Shown here: piece after piece, positions 25,432 to 33,366 of the stretch
Numbering within the stretch: position 1 is the stretch's first letter
Layout: every line of letters starts with the position of its first letter
Origin: Pokkaliibacter plantistimulans
GTDB taxonomy: Bacteria > Pseudomonadota > Gammaproteobacteria > Pseudomonadales > Balneatricaceae
Assembly: GCF_003194385.1 (NCBI RefSeq)
Contig: NZ_LAPT01000018.1
Coordinates: 1-35,061, forward strand
Reading direction: 5' to 3'
DNA length: 35,061 nucleotides
Made by a program: the position numbers and the translations under genes
Notes under the pieces: model-generated
The model's input: the letters and a program-made list of their open reading frames with translations, nothing else
The model's database searches: none
What the model was told of the DNA's origin: nothing

Positions 25432-26607
25432 TCAGCGGGCTGCAGGCAGGCTTTGTGCCAGTGCCAGCAGGCTGCGATCGGTATGGCGTGCGCCGAGCAG
25501 TGACAAGCCCCAGGGCGCGCCTTCGCTCTGCAGGCAGGGAATATGTAACTGCGGTGAGCGGGCCAGCCCGGACAGCGCCGTCATCCCCATCAGTCGTTCA
25601 CGATACTGCGCCAGTTCAGGCGCAGGCATATCACGTAAAGGGGCAGCGCCGGGCGTGGTCGGCATGATGACCAGCTGGCGACCTTCCTGCTGCAGTTCAG
25701 CCAGCCACTGCACATAGTGGACAGCCTGTGCTCTGGCCTGATCAGCATCGGCATCAGTAATGGTCGCCGCCCAGCGGAAGCGCCCGGCAATATCATCAGC
25801 AAAGCGCGGTTGTACGCGGGTGATCCAGTCACCGTGGGTTTGCCAGATGGCGCGCCCCTGCAGCGTCCGGAACGCTTCGCTGGCACCGCTCAGATAGGCC
25901 TGACTGACGGGCACCACGCTGTACTCCGGCAAGGCAGGCAGCCACTGCAATAAGGCGGGCATCAGGGCATCCTGCTCAATGCCTTCCGGCAGCAGAAGCA
26001 CCACCGACTCTGGCGTAACCAGAGGCTGCTCAGGCAACAGGACTTCACCGACCCGCGCGAGGGTCTCTGCATCGCGGGTCATCCAGCCTACGGTGTCAAA
26101 TAAGGGCGCCAGCGGCACCGAATCGGCGTTTTCAATCAGCCCGTGGCTGGGGCGCAAGCCATACAGGCCACAGTAGCTGGAAGGCACACGAATGGAGCCA
26201 CCGGTATCCGTACCCAGACCGATATCGGCTTCACCGCGCGCCACAGCCACGGCCGAGCCACTGCTGGAGCCGCCACTGATGCGACCCGCTGCGCGCGGAT
26301 TGTCGGCACTGCCGTAATGCACGTTGATACCGTTGAGGCTGTAGGCAATCTCGTCAGTCTGGGTGCGCCCGACCGCAACACAGCCCGCTTCCATCAGGCG
26401 CTGCATGACCCAGGAGGTCTGCTCAGCATCTCCGTGGCTGGCCAGCCAGTCGGGATTGCCCGCACCGGTCGGATACCCCCTGACGTGAAACAGGTCTTTA
26501 AACGCCAGCCGCAAACCGGCCAGCACACCTTCACTGGATAACTGCCAGTTGCGCGGCCCGGCAGCCGCATACACGGCCTGATCGTCGAACTGGGCAGCTA
26601 TCGTCAT
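25432..26607 (-). CDS. Amidase-signature-family hydrolase
   Basis: This 391-residue amidase has a complete Ser-cisSer-Lys triad: Lys37 in RLAFKDLFHVRG, cis-Ser114 in ISGGSSSGSAVAVA and nucleophile Ser138 in LGTDTGGSIRVPSS. The spacing of 77 and 24 residues matches the amidase signature family. It is shorter than AtzE or HpxY types (about 450 residues) and closer in size to the compact AMI1-like group, so a direct HpxY equivalence is not secure. It is the first gene of the catabolic operon, with GGAG six bases before its ATG. A candidate dyad operator lies about 130 bases upstream. In context it may open an amide or ureide to feed the AllC-PucG-HpxW steps; the substrate is unknown. Confidence 0.88.
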   Translation of the reverse strand: MTIAAQFDDQAVYAAAGPRNWQLSSEGVLAGLRLAFKDLFHVRGYPTGAGNPDWLASHGDAEQTSWVMQRLMEAGCVAVGRTQTDEIAYSLNGINVHYGSADNPRAAGRISGGSSSGSAVAVARGEADIGLGTDTGGSIRVPSSYCGLYGLRPSHGLIENADSVPLAPLFDTVGWMTRDAETLARVGEVLLPEQPLVTPESVVLLLPEGIEQDALMPALLQWLPALPEYSVVPVSQAYLSGASEAFRTLQGRAIWQTHGDWITRVQPRFADDIAGRFRWAATITDADADQARAQAVHYVQWLAELQQEGRQLVIMPTTPGAAPLRDMPAPELAQYRERLMGMTALSGLARSPQLHIPCLQSEGAPWGLSLLGARHTDRSLLALAQSLPAAR

Positions 26608-26735
26608 GGTGTGCTCCTTGGTCTGGGCAGTACCGTGTCAGTTTGCTCTGCACGGCAGCACCGCTGGGGTTTGACGAGGTATAGACGGGGTCTGAACTCG
26701 TCGTCAAATTATCAAAGATTTCATAAAAAACAATA

Positions 26736-26751
26736 ATGAAACTTTAGTTTC
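26736..26751. promoter_or_regulatory. Candidate operator upstream of the amidase operon
   Basis: A 16-bp dyad, TGAAACTTTAGTTTCA, sits about 130 bases before the amidase start and about 30 bases after the ABC ATPase stop. It shares its half-sites with four copies upstream of the binding-protein gene. On the minus strand it is followed by ATTATTGTTTTTT, so it might instead be a weak terminator of the importer operon. Confidence 0.5.
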
Positions 26752-26782
26752 ATCTGGCGCAAAATTTTTACCCGTGCGCGCC

Positions 26783-27511
26783 CTACAGGACGGCACCGAT
26801 AAACTGCTGCAGCTCCGCCGTCTGGGGAGCAGCAAAGACGTCTTTGGCCGGGCCGGTTTCCCACACCTTACCCTGGTGCATGAACACCACCCTGTCGCCC
26901 ACATCCCGTGCAAAATTCATTTCATGCGTCACCAGAATCAGCGTCATGCCTTCGGACGCCAGTTGCTCCAGCACTTTCAGTACCTCGCCCACCAGCTCAG
27001 GGTCCAGTGCCGAGGTAATCTCGTCGCACAACAACACCTTAGGCTGCATGGCCAGTGAGCGCGCAATAGCCACACGCTGCTGTTGTCCGCCAGACAGTTT
27101 CTCCGGGTATTGACCGAACTTATCTGCCAGTCCGACCTTACCTAGCATATCCAGGGCCAACTCTTTGGCGGCAGGCTTGGACATGCCCCGAATCAGTGTT
27201 GGCGCCAGCATGATGTTCTGGCCGACAGTGAGGTGAGGGAACAGGTTGAAATTCTGAAATACCATGCCGACGCTTTCACTCAGACGGCGGATCTGAAACT
27301 CATCGGTGCTGACTTCCTTGCCGTCCAGAATGATGGTGCCGTCGTCGTACTTTTCCAGACCGTTCATGCAGCGCAGCAAGGTGCTTTTGCCGGAGCCACT
27401 ACGGCCGATAATGGACACCACTTCGCCCGCTTCGATGTTGAGGTTGATACCCTTGAGGACGTGCAGGTCACCATAGTACTTGTGCACTTCATGGATACTA
27501 ACGAGAGACAT
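26783..27511 (-). CDS. Polar amino acid-type ABC importer, ATP-binding subunit
   Basis: This 242-residue ATPase drives the importer encoded just upstream. It has Walker [10 protein letters not shown] (36-44), a Q-loop in [13 protein letters not shown], the ABC signature LSGGQQQR (139-146), Walker B VLLCDE (Glu164) and the H-loop [11 protein letters not shown]. The length and the ending EFIG-like LQQFIGAVL are those of GlnQ/HisP-type proteins. It is 17 bases downstream of the second permease, clearly the last gene of the four-gene importer operon. The transported compound is not shown by this subunit; purine-ureide or amino-acid-like compounds are likely given the neighbours. Confidence 0.93.
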   Translation of the reverse strand: MSLVSIHEVHKYYGDLHVLKGINLNIEAGEVVSIIGRSGSGKSTLLRCMNGLEKYDDGTIILDGKEVSTDEFQIRRLSESVGMVFQNFNLFPHLTVGQNIMLAPTLIRGMSKPAAKELALDMLGKVGLADKFGQYPEKLSGGQQQRVAIARSLAMQPKVLLCDEITSALDPELVGEVLKVLEQLASEGMTLILVTHEMNFARDVGDRVVFMHQGKVWETGPAKDVFAAPQTAELQQFIGAVL

Positions 27512-27527
27512 TCAGTCACCCTCCAGG

Positions 27528-28181
27528 TTATTTCGAGCTACGGCTCAATTTATGTTCGAGATACTGGCTGGCGCGGGACAGCGGATAGCACAGCAGGAAG
27601 TAAATCAGCGCCACCATGGCAAACACCTTGAAAGGCTGGAACGTGGCGTTGTTGAGCATGGTGCCCGCCTTGGTCAGCTCGACAAAGCCGATGATGGAGG
27701 CCAGCGCCGTGCCCTTGACGATCTGTACCGAGAAGCCCACGGTCGGAGGAATCGCCACGCGCAGCGCCTGCGGCAGAATGATGTAACGCATGGTCTGCAG
27801 GTAATTCAGGCCGAGGCAACGCGACGCTTCCCACTGCCCTTTAGGCAGCGACTCGACGCAGCCACGCCAGATGTCACTGAGAAAAGCACTGGAGAACAGG
27901 GTCAGCGCCAGTGCAGCAGCGGTCCAGGGAGAGACATCAATACCTACCAGCCCCAGCCCGAAGAAGGCCAGGAACAACTGCATCAGTAGCGGTGTTCCCT
28001 GAAAGATTTCAGTGTAAATACGGGTCATCACCACCAGCGCCGAGCGACGGCTGATGCGCATGAAGGTCAGTAACAGACCTACAATGGCACCGCCCGCAAA
28101 GGCGATCAGCGACAGCAGCACGGTCCAGCGGGCAGCAAGCAGCAGATTGCGCAGAATGTCCCAGTCAGTGAACTGCATCAT
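27528..28181 (-). CDS. Polar amino acid-type ABC importer, permease subunit 2
   Basis: This 217-residue inner-membrane permease has about five helices. The coupling-helix (EAA) loop that contacts the ATPase is ASRCLGLNYLQTMRYIILPQ, followed by ALRVAIPPTVG. The N-terminal segment FTDWDILRNLLLAARWTVLLS is typical of HisM/GlnP-type subunits. Its ATG overlaps the stop of permease 1 by four bases, so the pair is translationally coupled and forms the heterodimeric membrane channel. It is followed after 17 bases by the ATPase gene. Confidence 0.92.
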   Translation of the reverse strand: MMQFTDWDILRNLLLAARWTVLLSLIAFAGGAIVGLLLTFMRISRRSALVVMTRIYTEIFQGTPLLMQLFLAFFGLGLVGIDVSPWTAAALALTLFSSAFLSDIWRGCVESLPKGQWEASRCLGLNYLQTMRYIILPQALRVAIPPTVGFSVQIVKGTALASIIGFVELTKAGTMLNNATFQPFKVFAMVALIYFLLCYPLSRASQYLEHKLSRSSK

Positions 28182-28852
28182 GCTGGTTTCTCCTCACGTG
28201 AAAATGCCCGGGAGCCCAGCGCATTGAGACCCAGACGCATAACAAATGCCAACACCAGATAGAAGCCAGCTGCGACCAGATAGGATTCAAAACTCAGGAA
28301 GTTGCGTGACTGGATAAAGTTGGCGGCGTAGGTCAGCTCAGGCACAGAAATCTGCGATACCACCGCTGAGCCCAGCATGACGATGATGCACTGGCTGACA
28401 ACGGAGCTGTAGACACGGGCAAACGCCGGCGGCAGCACGATACGGAAGAAAATCTGTCGGCTCGACAGCCCCAGAGTCCGCGCGGCCTCAATTTGCCCCT
28501 TGGGCGTCGCATCGATACCGGCGCGAATAATTTCTGTCAGATAGGCACCCAGGTTAATCACCATGGCCAGCACACCCGCCTCGATCTCGCTCATCTTGAT
28601 GCCGATGGCAGGCAGGCCGAAGAAGATGAAGAACAGCTGCACAATAAAGGGGGTATTACGAATCAGCTCGACATAGCAGGCCGCAGCACGACGCAGAAAG
28701 CCATTGCGATGACGGCGGGAGGCAGCACCGGCGATACCCAGCAGCACCCCACCGATGGTGGATACGATGGTCAGCTTGATGGTCATCCACAGACCACTGA
28801 GCAGCACATCCTGATAGTTGAGCAGGTCAGCAAAGTTCAGTTGGTAATTCAT
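28178..28852 (-). CDS. Polar amino acid-type ABC importer, permease subunit 1
   Basis: This 224-residue inner-membrane permease of the HisQ/GlnP class has the EAA coupling loop IEAARTLGLSSRQIFFRIVL followed by PPAFARVY, and about five hydrophobic helices, the first in VLLSGLWMTIKLTIVSTIGG. The start chosen (MNYQLNFADL) is where family homology normally begins. An in-frame ATG 48 bases earlier (28900) has a much stronger site, GGAGGAG, and would add MLLLYTQGLCPCGIAR, so the true start is open. It follows the binding-protein gene by less than 75 bases and overlaps permease 2. Confidence 0.9.
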   Translation of the reverse strand: MNYQLNFADLLNYQDVLLSGLWMTIKLTIVSTIGGVLLGIAGAASRRHRNGFLRRAAACYVELIRNTPFIVQLFFIFFGLPAIGIKMSEIEAGVLAMVINLGAYLTEIIRAGIDATPKGQIEAARTLGLSSRQIFFRIVLPPAFARVYSSVVSQCIIVMLGSAVVSQISVPELTYAANFIQSRNFLSFESYLVAAGFYLVLAFVMRLGLNALGSRAFSREEKPA

Positions 28853-28924
28853 ACGTGCAATTCCACAGGGACAGAGTCCTTGGGTATAGAGGAGTAGCAT
28901 GCCGCCACTCCTCCCAGCTCAAAC

Positions 28925-29740
28925 TTACATAGAGGCCAGATCGGCAGGATAGGCAGCCTTCAGCCACTTCTGTGACATGGACTCCAGCACGCCCTCTTTG
29001 TATGCCTTAGCAATCAGTTCATTGACCTTCTCAACCAGACGGGCTTCGTCTTTGTGAACGCCTACATAGCAGGGTGAATTTTTCAGCATGAACTTGGTTT
29101 CAGGCTTGCGGTCAGGATTGCGGTCAGCAATGGAGGCCACCACCAGGTTGCCGGTTGCGATCAGATCAACCTGACCGGACAGGAATGCGGAGATAGTGGT
29201 GTTGTTGTCTTCGAAACGTTTCAGATCGGTAGTAGCAGGAGCCACCTTGGTCAGCTCGATGTCTTCTACTGCTCCGCGCGTCACGCCGACCGTTTTGCCA
29301 GCCAGTTCGGCGGCATCTTTCACTTCGGCTTTGGCGGTACCGAATACCCCCAGGAAGAACGGAGCATAAGGCTTGGTAAAGTCGATGGCTTTTTCACGCT
29401 CGGCATTCTTGCCCAGGCTGGAGATAACCAGATCCACTTTCTTGGTCTGCAGGTAAGGAATACGGTTAGCGCTGGTGACCGGTACCAGTTCCACTTTCAC
29501 GCCCAGCTCTTTACCCAGATAGTTGGCCATATCGATGTCATAGCCCTGGGGTTGCATATCGGAACCCACTGAACCAAAGGGAGGAAAATCCTGCGGTACA
29601 GCCACTTTCAGCACACCGGATTTCTGAATGTCATCAAGCTGGTCAGCAAAGGCGGTATGAGCCGCCGACAGTGAAAGTACAACTGCACCTGCCAGAGCCG
29701 CGCTCCATTTACGTACCGATTTCAACGTCAAGCCTTGCAT
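28925..29740 (-). CDS. Periplasmic substrate-binding protein of the ABC importer
   Basis: This 271-residue family 3 solute-binding protein has a signal peptide of about 32 residues (SAALAGAVVLSLSAAHTAFA) giving a mature start at DQLDDIQ. Family features are VLKVAVPQDFPPFGSVGSD, the GYDIDMANYLGKELGVKVEL lobe-1 motif, ANRIPYLQTKKVDLVISSLG and NAEREKAIDFTKPY. Lobe 2 contains GKTVGVTRGAVEDI. The ligand-binding arginine expected in this family for alpha-carboxylates is possibly the R of TSANRIPYL or of NAEREK; this cannot be settled by eye. It is the first gene of the importer operon, with a GAGGG site upstream and four candidate operators in the 300 bases before it. The ligand may be a ureide or carbamoyl amino acid rather than a standard amino acid, judging by the neighbours. 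Confidence 0.92.
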   Translation of the reverse strand: MQGLTLKSVRKWSAALAGAVVLSLSAAHTAFADQLDDIQKSGVLKVAVPQDFPPFGSVGSDMQPQGYDIDMANYLGKELGVKVELVPVTSANRIPYLQTKKVDLVISSLGKNAEREKAIDFTKPYAPFFLGVFGTAKAEVKDAAELAGKTVGVTRGAVEDIELTKVAPATTDLKRFEDNNTTISAFLSGQVDLIATGNLVVASIADRNPDRKPETKFMLKNSPCYVGVHKDEARLVEKVNELIAKAYKEGVLESMSQKWLKAAYPADLASM

Positions 29741-29757
29741 GTTTTCTTGCCCTCGTA

Positions 29758-29773
29758 AGAAACGTTCGATTCA
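29758..29773. promoter_or_regulatory. Candidate operator 1, next to the binding-protein start
   Basis: AGAAACGTTCGATTCA, a variant of the TGAAAC-N4-(G/A)(T/A)TTCA-type dyad, lies directly upstream of the ribosome-binding site of the importer operon. Confidence 0.5.
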
Positions 29774-29851
29774 AGCAAAGCTAGTTTTGCAACCTGCGTG
29801 CCAAAATATAATCCGTTGTTTTTACGAGGGTTTATGCGGACCCAGTAGAGA

Positions 29852-29867
29852 TGAAACACTCGATTCA
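29852..29867. promoter_or_regulatory. Candidate operator 2
   Basis: TGAAACACTCGATTCA, about 112 bases upstream of the binding-protein start, matches copy 1 at 13 of 16 bases. Confidence 0.5.
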
Positions 29868-29981
29868 TGTTCAACAAACGCACCAATGCAGCGCAGGACG
29901 CACCATTACGATGAATCTGATACGTTTGATCTAGTTGAGAATGGGTATTGATCAGTCAAAAAGTGAAAAGAACAACATGAA

Positions 29982-29997
29982 AGAAACGATAGTTTCA
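29982..29997. promoter_or_regulatory. Candidate operator 3
   Basis: AGAAACGATAGTTTCA has the GTTTCA right half seen also in the amidase-side copy. A half-site ATGAA precedes it at 29977-29981. Confidence 0.45.
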
Positions 29998-30026
29998 TAA
30001 CCAACACCCTGATACGACGCCCAGGT

Positions 30027-30042
30027 TGAAACGATCAATTCA
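30027..30042. promoter_or_regulatory. Candidate operator 4
   Basis: TGAAACGATCAATTCA, flanked by T and A so that the full dyad reads TTGAAACGATCAATTCAA, lies 287 bases upstream of the importer start, 45 bases after copy 3. Confidence 0.45.
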
Positions 30043-30060
30043 AGACAAACAGCAGAGTGG

Positions 30061-30126
30061 GGAAGAAAGAAAGCGAGAAAGCGAGAAAGCGAAGAGAGAA
30101 CAGTCAGGAAAGGAGAGACAGAAAGG
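30061..30126. repeat. Purine tract with three AAAGCGAG units
   Basis: AAAGCGAG occurs at 30070-30077 and 30078-30085 and as AAAGCGAA at 30086-30093, within a longer A/G-rich run. It lies between the GGDEF-EAL stop and the importer control region. Confidence 0.75.
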
Positions 30127-30137
30127 CGGTACAGAAT

Positions 30138-30166
30138 CCAGTGGCAGCCATGCGCGCTGCCACTGG
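30138..30166. other. Hairpin after the GGDEF-EAL gene, possible terminator
   Basis: CCAGTGGCAGC (30138-30148) and GCTGCCACTGG (30156-30166) form a perfect 11-bp stem with a 7-base loop, three bases past the stop codon. No strong T-run follows on the minus strand, so termination may be weak. Confidence 0.6.
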
Positions 30167-30169
30167 CAC

Positions 30170-32173
30170 TTACTCATCCTTGAACAGGAACAACTTCTCG
30201 AAACGATGAGCGGGGATGGGCTTGGAGAAATAGAAGCCTTGCAGGGTGTCAAAACCGTTCTGTCGCAACCATTCCAGCTGCTCGCGGGTTTCTACACCCT
30301 CAGCCACCAGCTCGACCCCCAGCACCTCACCGATAGAACCAATCAGCTGCGTAATAGCCGCTTCATTGGGCACGCCCTGTACAAAGCTTTTGTCAGCCTT
30401 GATCACATCTATAGGCAGACGGTTCAGATTCGACAGGGAAGAGTAACCGGTGCCGAAGTCGTCCATGGCGATACGCAAACCGTTTTGACGTACTTCGGTC
30501 AGCACCGCCACCACCTTGTCGAAGTTATCGATCAGGGTGGATTCGGTAATCTCCAGCTCCAGCATGTCGGCTGGCACCTGATGCTTGCGCAGGCATGCCA
30601 GCACAAACTCGACAAAGTCCTCTTCCAGCAACTGCACCACAGAAACGTTGATGGCCATCGGCACTACCCTGCCCTGTGCCACCCAGCCCTGCAGAATGCG
30701 ACAGGCCTCTTCAATGACCCACTTACCCAGGCCAATGATCAGCCGGGTCGATTCGGCAATGGGAATAAACACCGCCGGTGAAATCATGGTGCCATCGTCC
30801 TTGAACCAGCGGATCAGAGCCTCACATCCGGTGACCTCCAGTGACTGAGCATGCATCTTGGGCTGCAGGAACAGCTCAAACGCCCCCAGATCAATGGAAC
30901 GGCTCAAGGCAGTCTCCAGCATCAGCCGCTCATGAATGTGTTGCGTCAGCTGACTGGTAAAGAAGCTGACCTGATTGCCGCCCTGATTCTTGGAGCTGAG
31001 CAATGCCAGGTCCGCGTGACGCATGATGGCATCGGCGTTCTCGCCGTCCTGCGGATAGATCACAACGCCCATGGATACGGTATGACGCATGGCCACATCA
31101 TTCATGATGTAAGGCTCTCGCATGACATCAATGATACGCTGCGCCTCAACCAGAGCACGTTCGGCAGAGCTGGCCAGCTCACTGATCAGGAGGAACTCAT
31201 CTCCTCCCAGACGAGAAATGAACAGCCCTTTGGTGACGAAGGTGCTGGTCAGGCGCTCGGTGAGGCTGATCAGCAACTGATCTCCCCGCTCGTGGCCTTC
31301 TGTATCGTTGATGTTTTTAAAGCGGTCGACATCGAGCATATAGACAGCAAACTGACTGCTTTCTGCGCGGGCAGTAATAACCGTCTGCTCCAGCGTTTCC
31401 AGTGCCAGGTTACGATTGGGCAACCCGGTCAGGCGATCACGGGTCGCCATGCGTTCCATGCTCTGATTGGCCAGCGATAGTTTGATGGTGTTGCTGTTGA
31501 ACACTTTGACCAGCGAACCGATCTCATCCTCATCGTGCCCCTCAGGCACATCAAGGAACATCCGGTCTTTCTCGTTGGGATCAAGCTTGAGCAGCTGCTC
31601 CCCCAAAGCAATCAGCGGACGGCTGAGGAAGCGGTGAACAACGATGGCGGACATGGCAAACAGCGCCAGAATCAGACCACAAATACTGACAATCAAAACC
31701 AGAGAATCATCCAGCCACTGACGGAACAGAAAGTCATTGCTGCCTTCGATGGTCAGGGTCGCGATCGGCTTGCCGCGAAAACTGCCGGAATACTCCGGCG
31801 CCAGCAGCGAGCGGTGCAACACCATCAGCTTGGGGAAAATCAACGAAGCCAGCGGAGAACGCATCAGGTTCTCACCTTTATAGAAGCTGGCGTATTGCTC
31901 GCCATTGGCAAGAGTAATATCTACCGAGGCCACCTGATCAAGGCGCATCAGACCTTGCAATGCCTTACGGGTGGTCACTTCATCGTAGGACCAGATGGCT
32001 TCAGACAACGGCTTTTCAGATGAGATCAGCAGCTCCTCCATCAAATCCATTTGTGTCGCAGCAAGTCGCTCAGTAGCGATGTACAGCTGAATCCCCACCA
32101 CCACAATGGCGAACAGGACTGAGCTGATACCCAATCTGGCCAACAGACCTGCGCGGATACTTTTATTGAACAT
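30170..32173 (-). CDS. Membrane-bound GGDEF-EAL c-di-GMP turnover protein
   Basis: This 667-residue inner-membrane protein has two membrane segments (about 13-32 and 157-179) enclosing a periplasmic sensor domain of about 120 residues, then a HAMP-like linker (about 180-232). The GGDEF domain has the canonical active-site GGDEF at 323-327 in [12 protein letters not shown] but lacks the RxxD inhibitory site (TKGL is in that place). The EAL domain (about 415-660) keeps the catalytic EAL (451-453), [21 protein letters not shown] (571-579), KADKSF and EGVET. Both activities are therefore possible, and the protein could make or break c-di-GMP depending on its periplasmic signal. The start at 32173 has AAGGA just upstream; a longer frame from 32287 adds 38 untypical residues. 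It is monocistronic. Confidence 0.93.
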   Translation of the reverse strand: MFNKSIRAGLLARLGISSVLFAIVVVGIQLYIATERLAATQMDLMEELLISSEKPLSEAIWSYDEVTTRKALQGLMRLDQVASVDITLANGEQYASFYKGENLMRSPLASLIFPKLMVLHRSLLAPEYSGSFRGKPIATLTIEGSNDFLFRQWLDDSLVLIVSICGLILALFAMSAIVVHRFLSRPLIALGEQLLKLDPNEKDRMFLDVPEGHDEDEIGSLVKVFNSNTIKLSLANQSMERMATRDRLTGLPNRNLALETLEQTVITARAESSQFAVYMLDVDRFKNINDTEGHERGDQLLISLTERLTSTFVTKGLFISRLGGDEFLLISELASSAERALVEAQRIIDVMREPYIMNDVAMRHTVSMGVVIYPQDGENADAIMRHADLALLSSKNQGGNQVSFFTSQLTQHIHERLMLETALSRSIDLGAFELFLQPKMHAQSLEVTGCEALIRWFKDDGTMISPAVFIPIAESTRLIIGLGKWVIEEACRILQGWVAQGRVVPMAINVSVVQLLEEDFVEFVLACLRKHQVPADMLELEITESTLIDNFDKVVAVLTEVRQNGLRIAMDDFGTGYSSLSNLNRLPIDVIKADKSFVQGVPNEAAITQLIGSIGEVLGVELVAEGVETREQLEWLRQNGFDTLQGFYFSKPIPAHRFEKLFLFKDE

Positions 32174-33366
32174 CTTAGTCCTTAAGCTTACCGGCGAACC
32201 TTTGACATGCTTACATTTCAGTACTGAATACCTCAGCACCCTATCTCGCTGTTTGATTGCGGACTGAACAACGCCCTGATCAACCAAGGAGCGAGATGTT
32301 CAGCTGCAGACAGCTGTATATGTACACAATCGCAAAACTATTCGTCGGTGACACGCATCAGCTGCTGTCTGGGGTCAGCTGACCGTTCCCCTGGGCGAAA
32401 CGACAATGAGTATAGTCGTCTGCCTTGTCATTTCCTCCTGCCCGTCATTCCCGACCAGCATGGCTGCCAAGGTCAGCTACAACGTTACCTTGATCAGTAA
32501 TAGGCCACCAAAATCAGTAACATATCAGCGATTTAGTTACGAGATATGTCATCTTACAACCTGACCGCAAAGTATCACGCCAAACAGGCCGGGCCAAGTG
32601 CTCGATGAGAACAATTCACCCTTCACATCAACTTTCTGAGCAGAACTGTATTTCAACCCATGTGATGAGTGACTTCCCCCTGCCCCGCTCTGTTCCCTGA
32701 ATGAAGCTGACCCAACGTTGTATAGTGCCTACTGTAACTGTCGAACACTAACCGGAAAGGCAACGGATAACGCTAAGTTTTCACCCAAAATGACACTTTC
32801 ATTGCTGACCTGACGTTTTGCGTTGCACCGGGTATTGCTCTAGGATGTGCGACTTCAAATCGACCATCATTTAGCACTCGAGCCTCGCAACCGCTATTGT
32901 CATTACCTGTCAGCTGCAAGGTTCACACCCATTGGCAGCCTGCCATATTAAATGCAGCGCGTTTCCGGGACAGCCGGTCCGGGCCATTTTTACACTTCCT
33001 ACAGTCAGGCACTTACTGTTGGGCATTCTGCTCATCAAGATTGCGAGTGTATAAATCGGCCTGTGCAAGTCTTATCTGCCATCGACTGAGCTTCAGCTGG
33101 ATGGCAAAGTCGCTCAGCGCTGAGTCTGATGGTCTGCGAATGACCCTGACTGCATATCAGATGAAGACGTATGAACGCCTGACCTTGTGACAAATATCCG
33201 CATACTGGCTGATATTTTTCATAAGAATTTCATAGTCTTCTGCTCTGATGGCCCGGGTTTCGATCGCGCTGCTTATTTATCCTGATGGCGTAGCCGTTAC
33301 AACCATCGGATTGCAAGACATCAATCTGGCCCAGACCATTCTGGCCTGAAACATGTGGACCGTTAC
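32174..33366. other. Gene-free stretch of about 1.2 kb before the SulP gene
   Basis: No supported gene is found on either strand. It is AT-richer in parts. A 48-codon minus-strand frame (33013-33156) without a start codon reads protein-like (SDFAIQLKLSRWQIRLAQA) and could be the end of a lost gene. A plus-strand frame at 32897-33190 looks like chance. The promoters of the divergent GGDEF-EAL and SulP genes must lie here, but none can be placed with confidence. Confidence 0.45.

Noticed and set aside
29911-29929. Fifth dyad upstream of the importer (TGAATC ... CGTTTGA)
   Set aside because: Its spacing is two bases longer than the other copies and the right half is imperfect, so it was not counted as an operator.
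32406-32570. Short plus-strand frame in the large gap starting MSIVVCLVISSC
   Set aside because: It has no ribosome-binding site and no similarity that I recognise; the hydrophobic start alone is not enough to call a lipoprotein.
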